A stretch of 64,000 nucleotides of DNA from Planctomycetota bacterium. GTDB lineage: Bacteria; Planctomycetota; SZUA-567; H5-PLA8. The notes under the pieces are model-generated. The model saw only the letters and a program-made list of their open reading frames with translations, was not told the DNA's origin and made no database searches. The position numbers were made by a program, and so were the translations under genes. Shown here piece by piece: positions 41,106-48,521 of this stretch. Within the stretch, counting starts at the first letter, position 1. Each line of letters begins with the position of its first letter. The stretch spans positions 50,507 to 114,506 of the forward strand of contig JAKLKQ010000016.1 in NCBI GenBank assembly GCA_023150555.1, read 5' to 3'.

Positions 41106-42416
41106 ATGTCCACTTCAAACGATGGAATCGGGCCCGCCGACGTCGCGGTGATTGGCGCGGGCGGCGCGGGGCTGCTGGCGGGCATTGCGGCGGCGGAGGC
41201 CGGCGCGTGGACGGTGCTCTACGAGCGCATGAAGGCGCCGGCGAAGAAGGTCGCCATCAGCGGCGGCGGGCGCTGCAACTTCTCGAACACGCTCAACCCG
41301 CGCGAATTCGTCCGCGAATTCGGCGATCCAAAGGCAAGAAACCTCGGCCCTTCGCTGCGCGCGCTGGGAAACGACGACCTGACCGCGCTGCTGGAGCGCC
41401 ACGGAGTTAAGGGCGCGTGCGAGCGCCACTACCGCCTCTATACCGAAAGCGGCCGCGGACAGGACGTAGTCGACGCGCTGGTGAAGGAGTTCCTCGCCAA
41501 GGGCGGCACACTCGCCTGCAACGCGCACGTCGAAGAGATCGCGCGCGAGGGCGAACGCTTCGTGCTGCGTGGAAGCTTCGACGGCGCCGAAGGCGCGCGC
41601 GAAGCCAAGGCGGTGATCGTCTGCACCGGCGGCCTCAGCTACCCGCAGACGGGCTCCACCGGCGACGGCTACACATGGGCGCGGACGCTGGGCCACGGCG
41701 TGACGGACCTGAAAGCGGCGCTGGTGGGCCTGACGGTCGAGGAGGACTGGCCGAGTTCGCTTGCCGGCACGGCCTGGCCCGACGCGCTCTGCCGGCTCTG
41801 GCCGGCCGAAGTTCCCGGCGCGCCGCCGGCCAAGCGCGGCAAGCCGTGGTGCGAGGAGCGCAAAGAGATCCTCTTCACGCACTTCGGCATCTCCGGCCCG
41901 GCGATCCTGGATGCCTCGAACGCCTTCGTCCGCGCCGGCGTGCCGCGCGCAAAGCTGACGATCGACTTCTTTCCGGAAACCACGCGCGAACAACTCGATA
42001 CCGCCATCCGCACGCGATTCTACAACCACCCCAAGCGACGCCCGAGCCGCGCGCTGGAAGGCATGCTCCCGGCGCGGCTGCTGGAGGCGCACGAGAAGCG
42101 GCTTTTCGGCGAGCGCCCGCCCGACGCAAATCGTGTCACGCGCGAGCTGCGCATGCGTCTGATCGAGTGGATGAAGGATCTTCCGCTGACGGTGACGGGC
42201 ACGCGCGGGATGAAGTGGGGCGAGGTCACGCTGGGCGGCATCGAATGGGCGGACATCGATACTTCGACGATGGGCTCGCGCCACGTCCCGGGCCTTTTCT
42301 TCGCCGGCGAGATCCTCGACCTTGCGGGGCGCTGCGGCGGATTCAACTTGCAGGCGGCGTTCTCGACGGGATACCTGGCGGGAAAGAGCGCCGCGGGGTT
42401 TGCCAAACCTGCCTAG
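41106..42416 (+). CDS. BaiN/HI0933-family FAD-dependent oxidoreductase
   Basis: A 436-aa flavoprotein of the HI0933/YhiN type. The FAD-binding Rossmann motif is VIGAGGAGLLAGIAAAEAG. The family signatures KVAISGGGRCNFSNT, VIVCTGGLSYPQTGSTGDGY and FTHFGISGPAILDAS follow. The C-terminus reads GEILDLAGRCGGFNLQAAFS, with TGYLAGKSA. Members have unknown or diverse roles; BaiN acts on bile-acid intermediates in gut bacteria, which is unlikely to apply here. AAAGGA precedes the ATG. The stop codon TAG forms the left end of a short TIR element shared with the convergent CAP gene. Confidence 0.9.
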   Translation: MSTSNDGIGPADVAVIGAGGAGLLAGIAAAEAGAWTVLYERMKAPAKKVAISGGGRCNFSNTLNPREFVREFGDPKARNLGPSLRALGNDDLTALLERHGVKGACERHYRLYTESGRGQDVVDALVKEFLAKGGTLACNAHVEEIAREGERFVLRGSFDGAEGAREAKAVIVCTGGLSYPQTGSTGDGYTWARTLGHGVTDLKAALVGLTVEEDWPSSLAGTAWPDALCRLWPAEVPGAPPAKRGKPWCEERKEILFTHFGISGPAILDASNAFVRAGVPRAKLTIDFFPETTREQLDTAIRTRFYNHPKRRPSRALEGMLPARLLEAHEKRLFGERPPDANRVTRELRMRLIEWMKDLPLTVTGTRGMKWGEVTLGGIEWADIDTSTMGSRHVPGLFFAGEILDLAGRCGGFNLQAAFSTGYLAGKSAAGFAKPA

Positions 42417-42441
42417 CAGCTCTTTTTCAACAGCCTGCTAG
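42413..42441. repeat. Short copy of the TIR element between convergent stops
   Basis: TAGCAG (42413-42418) is followed directly by CTCTTTTTCAACAGCCTGCTA, whose last 19 bases match the right end of the 28372-28649 element except for two changes. TA lies at both ends. The outer TAG is the stop of the upstream gene; the convergent gene stops at 42442. Confidence 0.65.
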
Positions 42442-43587
42442 TTACTTCCCGCCCGGTAAGACCTGCTTCAGGAAAGCGTAGTCGATCCGGATCTCGGTGA
42501 AGGGCTGTTCGCCGGGATCGAGGTCCTTCGAGTGCGGCGTCTTCGTCGTGCCGAAGCAGGCGGTGGCCTTGTTGCCGGCGAAGCCGACGCCTGCCTGGAT
42601 ACTCTCGGGGGAGCGGATCGGCAGGTGGTGTCCGGGGCTGTAGGCCCACATCGCGAAGCTGGCGCGCGCGGCCTGGTCGCCCGGGCGGAACATCCCCGCC
42701 GCGCAGTTTTCGCGGTAGGGCGATCCTTCGTACCCTGCGTTCTTGATGCGGGTGGCCCAGTCGTCGTTCTCCGCCACCGGCGAGCCGTGCCCGAAATAAT
42801 TGAGCTTTACCATCTCCTCGGTGTGCGCGGTCGCGGCTGCCAGCAGCTTCGCGTCGAGTTCCAGCGGAAGTTCGCCGTGCAGCAGGCGGTACTGGTTGAA
42901 GACGTGAATCGCGGTTCGGTCGTAGCCCTGCGCGAAGTCGGTGTGCTTGGTGTTCCAGAGCCAAACCTGCCGCACGTGCCGCCAGTAGGTCTCCTCCGTA
43001 TCAAAGAAGGCCTTGGCCTCTGGCGTCAGCTGCGCCAGCAGCAGCGACTTTGGCGTCGCGGTCAGTTGTGCGGCGTTGGCCGGCTGGCGCTTCAGGGCTT
43101 CAGCGAGCACCTCGATGGCGCGGCGGTACTGCGTGATGCGCTGTTCGTCGGGGCCGGTCTGGGAGAAGAAAACCTGCACCGCCTGGAAGTACGGCTCGTG
43201 GCGTGTAAGCAACTCGGCGAAGTCTGCGTCGCCCTTCACCGGCGTGCGCGTGCCGATCCTCGCGCGCACGGCCACCAGCGGTTCGTGCAGCTTGCGCAGT
43301 TGTTCGACGAATTGCGCGCGCTTCTTCAGTTCGCCGCCCTGCGCGTAGGCCTGCTGCAGCGCTTCCAGGCGTTCGCCCAGGCCGTCCAGCACCGCCGCGC
43401 CGTCGGTGGGGCGGTCGGTCAAACGCTTGAGGGTGTCGTTGCGCTGCGACTCCGTGCCCGAGGCCAGGCCGCGCGCGTAGCCGTCGAGCACCATCGGATT
43501 GAGCTTCGCTGGCTCGCTCGCGAATACCGAAACGGCCGAGCAGACCGCCAGCATCAGAGGGACCAGGCTGCGCGCGCGGAGGTTCAT
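42442..43587 (-). CDS. Exported CAP-domain (SCP/YkwD-like) protein
   Basis: A 381-aa protein with a signal peptide (RSLVPLMLAVCSAVSVFASE). Residues 25-220 are helical and unassigned. The last 150 residues are a CAP domain: FNQYRLLHGELPLELDAKLL, AAATAHTEEMVKLNYFGHGS, RENCAAGM and AYSPGHHLPI, with the two His and the Glu expected in the cleft. Bacterial CAP proteins are secreted and bind lipids or act on other proteins; the target here is unknown. The start overlaps the stop of the FecR gene by four bases (ATGA), so it belongs to the sigma-FecR-CAP operon at 45624-42442. Confidence 0.85.
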   Translation of the reverse strand: MNLRARSLVPLMLAVCSAVSVFASEPAKLNPMVLDGYARGLASGTESQRNDTLKRLTDRPTDGAAVLDGLGERLEALQQAYAQGGELKKRAQFVEQLRKLHEPLVAVRARIGTRTPVKGDADFAELLTRHEPYFQAVQVFFSQTGPDEQRITQYRRAIEVLAEALKRQPANAAQLTATPKSLLLAQLTPEAKAFFDTEETYWRHVRQVWLWNTKHTDFAQGYDRTAIHVFNQYRLLHGELPLELDAKLLAAATAHTEEMVKLNYFGHGSPVAENDDWATRIKNAGYEGSPYRENCAAGMFRPGDQAARASFAMWAYSPGHHLPIRSPESIQAGVGFAGNKATACFGTTKTPHSKDLDPGEQPFTEIRIDYAFLKQVLPGGK

Positions 43588-45110
43588 GGCCGCACCATGT
43601 CGCTGCGCCCGATCTCGACGTTGCTGACCGTCAGCGTGCTGCCCGCCGGCGTGTCGCGGCTGCCGGCGCGGAAGCCTAGGCGCACTTTATCGCTCAGGCC
43701 CATGATCGGCCCGCGGTATACGACGTTGCCATCGACACGGCAGAAAGCCTCCTTCTGCGAGACGACGATCTCCATGTCGTGCTCGAGGTCGATCTTGAAG
43801 GGCCGGTTGATGCCGCGGACGATGTGGTACTTGCCCGGCAGGTCGCCGACCTCGCGCGCTTCGTACAGCGGCACGCCGCCCTGCGGCAGGCGCGCGAAGC
43901 TGAGACGGAAGATGCGGTCGGGCTTGTCGGGCTTCTTCGCATTGGGTTCGCGGAAAGGCATCACGTACAACTCGACGAAGCTGGGCGAATACGTCTTCGG
44001 CCACGCCACGCGCAGGCGCATCGAGACGGGGCCTTTACTCAGGTCCCAGCCGCGCTCCAGCACCAGGCCGGCGTGCTTAGGGATGCAGTTGTCGTCGTTG
44101 GCGAGGTCGATCTCTGCGCGCGAGGCGCTGACGGCCGCGGGCAGTTCGCCGATGCGCTTCCAGCGCGCGGCATCGTCCAGGTGAGCACCGTCGTCGGCCT
44201 CCGCCACCAGCCCGCGGCGCCACGGCGCGATCTGGTCGAAGGCCACGGCGGCAGGCGCGCTGGCGGCGCCGCTTTGCTCGGCGTGGCTCTCGCGTTCGCT
44301 CTGCACTTCCACGGCCTTCTGTGCGGGCCCGAAGCGTACTGTGCCGTGCGTCACGCGCACGGTGGTGGTGGGTTTGGCCTGCGGGCGCAACAGCTCGAAG
44401 GCCGTGCCCACGACGCGGACCTCGTCGTACCGCCCCGGGTTCAGGACCATCGGCCGGCCTTCCGGCTGGGCTTCGGCCGCGACGTACAGCCCGCCGGTGG
44501 CCAGCGTGACGCGCTTGGCACCGCCATCGTCCGCGAGATTCAGGCGCGTGGATTCGTTGAGTTCGATCACCGTGCCGTCGGCGTAGCGGAGCGCCGCCCA
44601 GGCGTCCTTGCCGGTCTCGACGATGTCGCCGGCGAAGAGCGGGCGGTCCTTGAGGCCGTCCAGCGGGAGGCCGTCGCGGTGGACTTTGACGTCCCCGCGC
44701 AGCGCGACGAGGACCGCGCCGATCTCGCTCGATCCGCCCTGCGCCACGGAGCTCCCGTCCGAGCGCAGCAGCGCATAGCCTACCGCGGCACCCAGGGCAA
44801 GCATCGCGGCGGTGGCCCAGGCCAGGGCCATGCTGCGCGAGCGCCGCGCCGCGACCGGCTTCAGGCGGCGCGTGGTGACCTTGACCGCGTGCTGCACGGC
44901 CGCGCGGGCGCGTTGCGGCGCATAGGCTTCTGCCAGGGCCCCGTGCAGCCGGCACAACGAGACGAACTGCGCGCGGCGCTCGTCGCTGGCGCGCAGTTCG
45001 GCGGCTAGGCGCGCGTCTTCCTCGGGCGTGGTGATCCCATCGAGGTGCCGCGGCACCAGCACGAAGAAGGCCTCGTCGTCGAGGCCGGGCAGGGCGGCCG
45101 CGTCAGGCAT
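43584..45110 (-). CDS. FecR-domain anti-sigma/regulator with extracytoplasmic beta domain
   Basis: A 508-aa membrane regulator. The N-terminal 60 residues form the helical sigma-binding part (PRHLDGITTPEEDARLAAEL). A helix near 92-112 (MALAWATAAMLALGAAVGYA) crosses the membrane. A FecR domain follows: RGDVKVHRDGLPLDG, AALRYADGTVIELNESTRLN, and VVGTAFELLRP. The C-terminal 230 residues look like a LamG-type sandwich (DCIPKHAGLV-type start; FCRVDGNVVYRGPIMGLSDK). It is translationally coupled to both the sigma gene (8-base overlap) and the CAP gene (4-base overlap). Confidence 0.85.
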   Translation of the reverse strand: MPDAAALPGLDDEAFFVLVPRHLDGITTPEEDARLAAELRASDERRAQFVSLCRLHGALAEAYAPQRARAAVQHAVKVTTRRLKPVAARRSRSMALAWATAAMLALGAAVGYALLRSDGSSVAQGGSSEIGAVLVALRGDVKVHRDGLPLDGLKDRPLFAGDIVETGKDAWAALRYADGTVIELNESTRLNLADDGGAKRVTLATGGLYVAAEAQPEGRPMVLNPGRYDEVRVVGTAFELLRPQAKPTTTVRVTHGTVRFGPAQKAVEVQSERESHAEQSGAASAPAAVAFDQIAPWRRGLVAEADDGAHLDDAARWKRIGELPAAVSASRAEIDLANDDNCIPKHAGLVLERGWDLSKGPVSMRLRVAWPKTYSPSFVELYVMPFREPNAKKPDKPDRIFRLSFARLPQGGVPLYEAREVGDLPGKYHIVRGINRPFKIDLEHDMEIVVSQKEAFCRVDGNVVYRGPIMGLSDKVRLGFRAGSRDTPAGSTLTVSNVEIGRSDMVRP

Positions 45111-45624
45111 GGCGGTGGCCCTCGCGCGCCAAGCGCAGCTTGACGCACTCGGCGAGGTTGCGGTGCACGCGGCTGAGCGCCACGTAGACGGTGTTCAGGG
45201 GTTGCGTGAGTTTGTCGGCGAGAGGCTGGCCGCTGAGGTTCTCGCTGTAGCGCAGCTGCACCAGCCGCTGCGCGCGCGGTGTCAAGCGCTGCAGGCAGTC
45301 GCGCAAGGCCTGCACGGCGTCGTGGGGTTCTGCGTCGGTCGCCTGCCAGTGCGGCTCCAGGGCCTCGAGTACACCTTCGTCGATGGCGCAGGGCGCGTGC
45401 TTGCGTTTGCGCGAGGCGTTCAGCGCTTCGAAGCGCGCGATGCGCCGGGACCAGGGCGCGAATCCGGCGGGGTCCGTCAGCGCCTTGCGCTTGCGCAGGA
45501 CCAGGATCGCGACGTCCTGGAAGATATCTTCGGCTAAATCCGGATCCCGCAGGATCGACGTGATGTAGCCGATCAGCATGCCGCGGTGGGCCAGGAGTTG
45601 GCGCAGGATGTCGTCTTGGTTCAT
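45103..45624 (-). CDS. ECF sigma factor (Planctomycete type)
   Basis: A 173-aa sigma factor. Region 2 is LAHRGMLIGYITSILRDPDL with AEDIFQDVAILVLRKRKALT. Region 4 is LTPRAQRLVQLRYSENLSGQ, then LTQPLNTVYVALSRVHRNLA. The short linker is rich in Ala, Glu and His. The gene opens an operon with FecR (45110) and CAP (43587) genes. It is divergent from a second ECF gene at 45915 across 290 bases. The start at 45624 is the Met of MNQDDILRQLLAH; upstream open sequence is not sigma-like. Confidence 0.88.
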   Translation of the reverse strand: MNQDDILRQLLAHRGMLIGYITSILRDPDLAEDIFQDVAILVLRKRKALTDPAGFAPWSRRIARFEALNASRKRKHAPCAIDEGVLEALEPHWQATDAEPHDAVQALRDCLQRLTPRAQRLVQLRYSENLSGQPLADKLTQPLNTVYVALSRVHRNLAECVKLRLAREGHRHA

Positions 45625-45914
45625 GGCGTCGCTTTCCGGACCATTTCTGCACGTTGCGAAGCCGGGACCACTGTACATCCATCCGGAAGCCCAGGGCAGT
45701 GAAAATGCACATGTGCTAGGAGCATCGCGATCGGGCCATGGATTAAGTTTCAAATCCCGCCAACGAAGGCTATCCTCTAAGCGTTGTACTGGGCAGCATC
45801 CCGGCACAAGTCGATTGGATAAGTTATTATGCGAAAACTGGTTACATGCTTGCGGCCGAATCCGAGTCACGCTTTTGGGCGTGTGCACATTTCTATAACC
45901 AGAGAGAAGGCGTG
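45625..45914. promoter_or_regulatory. Shared upstream region of two divergent ECF-FecR operons
   Basis: A 290-base noncoding region, AT-richer than its flanks. It contains the perfect 10-bp palindrome GCACATGTGC (45707-45716) and a second GTGCACA at 45881, near the plus-strand start. ECF promoters for both operons are expected here; I do not assign -35/-10 boxes. Confidence 0.5.
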
Positions 45915-46493
45915 ATGGGGAGTGACCACCATCTTAAAGAGTTGGTGGACCGTGCGCGTACGGGCGACACGGAGGCGTTCGGTATTTTGGTCAAGGATTT
46001 CAGTTTGGCGGTGCGGAGCATGTGCCTGCTGCGCGCGCCCGACCCCGACCGCGCGGACGACCTGAGCCAACAGGTCTTCCTGATTGCCTGGAAACGCCTT
46101 CCAGAATTGGCGCCAGGGTCGGCCTGGTGGCCCTGGCTGGAGTCGGTGGCGCGCAACCTGCTGCGCAACGAGTGGCGCCGGGTGCAGCGCGAGCGCGGGT
46201 TCAAGCAGCGTTACACGGTAGCCTGGTTGGCCGAACGCGACGTGGCGGCTGCCGATCCGGGCGACGCTGAGATTCAGGCCGCGCAGATGGAGAGGTTGCG
46301 CGACTGCATGGAGCAGCTTCCGCCCAAGTTGCGCAAGCTGGTGAAGATGCGTTACGAGGCCGGCTGCAGCAGCGAGGACATCGCCGGCAAGATGGGCGGC
46401 TCGGCAAGCGCCGTACGCCAGATGCTGGTGCGTTTGCGGATGCGTTTGCGTAACTGCGTCGAACGCCGTCTCGCCAAAGGGGACTCGGCATGA
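45915..46493 (+). CDS. ECF sigma factor
   Basis: A 192-aa sigma factor starting MGSDHHLKELVDRARTGD. Region 2 is FGILVKDFSLAVRSMCLLRA with RADDLSQQVFLIAWKRLPEL. Region 4 is LPPKLRKLVKMRYEAGCSSE, then GGSASAVRQMLVRLRMRLR. GAGAAGG lies before the start; a GTG one codon earlier could also be used. The stop overlaps the FecR gene as ATGA (46490-46493). It is divergent from the sigma at 45624 but not closely similar to it in the linker. Confidence 0.9.
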   Translation: MGSDHHLKELVDRARTGDTEAFGILVKDFSLAVRSMCLLRAPDPDRADDLSQQVFLIAWKRLPELAPGSAWWPWLESVARNLLRNEWRRVQRERGFKQRYTVAWLAERDVAAADPGDAEIQAAQMERLRDCMEQLPPKLRKLVKMRYEAGCSSEDIAGKMGGSASAVRQMLVRLRMRLRNCVERRLAKGDSA

Positions 46494-48175
46494 GCAGCTT
46501 GACGCTCGATAAGCCCGCCGAGCGCTTCAACCATCTCGTCGGCCTCTTCTTCGACGGCCGGCTCACCGACGACGAAGACCGCGAACTCGTCGCGCTCTGC
46601 GAAGCCGACCCGTCCATGGGCCGCCGCTTCCTCGACCAGGCCCGCATGGAACGCGCACTGGCTGGGATTTCGGGGGGCTTGGTGCCCGAGGACGAATTCC
46701 TGGCCGCGGTCGAGCGCAGCGTGGCGCTGGTGCAGGACCGCGAGAACACCCGGCGTTTCACCGAGAAGGTGGTGAAGCGCGTGAGTTCCATTTCCGTGCG
46801 CCGCGTATCCCGCCGTCAGCGCGCTTCCGTCCGCGCCCAGCGTTCGGACGGCGCCTGGGTCCCGGCTACGCTGATGGCGGTTGCCGCGGTCCTGGTGCTG
46901 GCCGTGCTGGCCGGCACGGAAGGCGGTCGCGACGATGGCGCTGCCGCCGCGCGCAGCAAGACCGGCTCCTCCGACGTGCCCGATCCGGCCTATCTGCCGA
47001 AGCCCAAGCACAACCAGTCGCCTGAAGAACCGGAAGCCCGGACGCCCGAGGACGCGGTCGCGACGCAGGAAATGCCGCACGCTCCTCCGGAACAATACGA
47101 GGTGGAGGAGATCATCGAGGAAGCGCCGCGCGAACTGGCCGTCGCGCCGCGTACCACGGTCGTCGCGCAGGACAGCAACGTGAGCGAGGATCCGGCACCG
47201 GCCGTCAAGCCCCCGGCACCGCCTGCGGTAAAAGCCGGCAGTTTGACAAGCCTTGCCAATGCGACTGCTTCCTTGCGGCAGTCCGGCGGCGACGCCGGAG
47301 AACTCGCTGCCGGCGGGACCTTCATGTCCGGGGACCGCATCACCGTGGCCGGCAACGCTGCGGCCGAGGACGCCGGTGCCATACTGAGTTTGGCCGGCGG
47401 CGGCACGTTGAAGGTTCGCTCGGATTCGGTGGTGCGCTTCGATGCTCGTGATGGAAGCGCGGTGCCGGTTCTGGAGCGCGGCGCCTTCCTGCTGGAATTG
47501 GCAAGCGCCTCCGTGGAGAACGCGGTCGTGTTGGCCGCGGCCGAGGGCCCCGATGTTGCCACGCTGGGCAGCGTCTGCCGCGTCGAACGCAACGAGGAAC
47601 AGCGCAAGGTGACCGTGATCGTGGTGAGCGGCCGCGCGGTGGTCCACAGCGGCGACACCAAGCGCATCGTCGTGTCCAACCAGGCCTGTGCGACGCCCTT
47701 CGGCGGAACGCCCGGCCGGCCCTACATCCACGACCTCCTGAAGGCCACCGGCTTCGTTCCGCCCACCGAAGGCAGCAACGCGGGCGATGGCGGCGGCGCG
47801 GGTGCCACAGGTTCAGGCTCGGGTTCCGGTTCCGGCAAAAACGTTGTAGGGGCGGGCGGCGACACCGGTTCAAATGCAGGCGGCACTGGCGCCGGCAATG
47901 GCAACGGTAGTGGCAATGCCGGTGGTTCTGGCAGCGGCGGCTCGGGTGTTGGGGTAGGCGGCGGCAAGGGTGCCGGCGTGGGGACCGGTGGCGCCAGAGG
48001 CGGCAACGCGGGTGGAAACGGCGTCGGAGCAGGAGGTGCGAAGGGTGGCAACGCAGGCGGAAACGGTGTTGGCGCCGGCGGTGCGGGCGGCGCAGGCGGC
48101 GGTAAGGGCGGTGGTAAGGGCGGCGGCAAGGGTGCGGGCGCCGGCAAAGGCGGCGGCAAGAAACTAGGGTTGTAG
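46490..48175 (+). CDS. FecR-domain regulator with long glycine-rich tail
   Basis: A 561-aa membrane protein coupled to the upstream sigma factor. Residues 1-70 are a helical sigma-binding part (FNHLVGLFFDGRLTDDEDRE). A basic stretch precedes the membrane helix (LMAVAAVLVLAVLAG, about 127-141). A Pro/Glu-rich linker follows. The FecR domain is SGDRITV-type to VLAAAEGPDVATLGSVCRVE, with VVSGRAVVHSGD. The last 130 residues (from about 47785) are almost wholly Gly with Ala, Ser, Asn and Lys, ending GKGGGKKLGL. Such tails are unstructured or surface-attached. A Gly-rich end also occurs on the subtilase that follows. Confidence 0.83.
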   Translation: MSSLTLDKPAERFNHLVGLFFDGRLTDDEDRELVALCEADPSMGRRFLDQARMERALAGISGGLVPEDEFLAAVERSVALVQDRENTRRFTEKVVKRVSSISVRRVSRRQRASVRAQRSDGAWVPATLMAVAAVLVLAVLAGTEGGRDDGAAAARSKTGSSDVPDPAYLPKPKHNQSPEEPEARTPEDAVATQEMPHAPPEQYEVEEIIEEAPRELAVAPRTTVVAQDSNVSEDPAPAVKPPAPPAVKAGSLTSLANATASLRQSGGDAGELAAGGTFMSGDRITVAGNAAAEDAGAILSLAGGGTLKVRSDSVVRFDARDGSAVPVLERGAFLLELASASVENAVVLAAAEGPDVATLGSVCRVERNEEQRKVTVIVVSGRAVVHSGDTKRIVVSNQACATPFGGTPGRPYIHDLLKATGFVPPTEGSNAGDGGGAGATGSGSGSGSGKNVVGAGGDTGSNAGGTGAGNGNGSGNAGGSGSGGSGVGVGGGKGAGVGTGGARGGNAGGNGVGAGGAKGGNAGGNGVGAGGAGGAGGGKGGGKGGGKGAGAGKGGGKKLGL

Positions 48176-48521
48176 GCTTAGCACCAGCAGGAATCGCCAC
48201 CAGATTCAATTGCAGTCCTGAACTGCGTAGGTCTTGGTACTCTATGGGTGCCGGCCGTCTCAATTCGTAAGGACATCACCCGACATGCACGTCGTGATAT
48301 ACCTTCCGACATTTGAGGAGGTATGCAGCGCCATTTGCACTTCGTGCAGGGAAATAATTTTTGGGACTCATCGGCATGTAAGTCCTTGTGAGCAAACAGG
48401 TGCACGGTGTGAGGGAAAATGCCGACGATAAACCCGCGGACAGAAACAAGTTAACGGAGATTTCTCCTTCGATGGGACGTGGTGTCCGGACACTAAGAAC
48501 GTGTTGCCAGGAGAGCCGACC
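48176..48521. other. Noncoding region before the subtilase gene
   Basis: There is no gene in 346 bases, which are AT-richer than average. It contains short dyads (GCAC-TTC-GTGC near 48338) and TGTAAGTCCTT at 48377-48387, an 11-mer also found at 972-982. A promoter for the protease gene is likely here. Confidence 0.5.

Noticed and set aside
41106..42416. Bile-acid oxidoreductase BaiN function
   Set aside because: The family is shared, but no bai genes are present and family members have varied or unknown roles.
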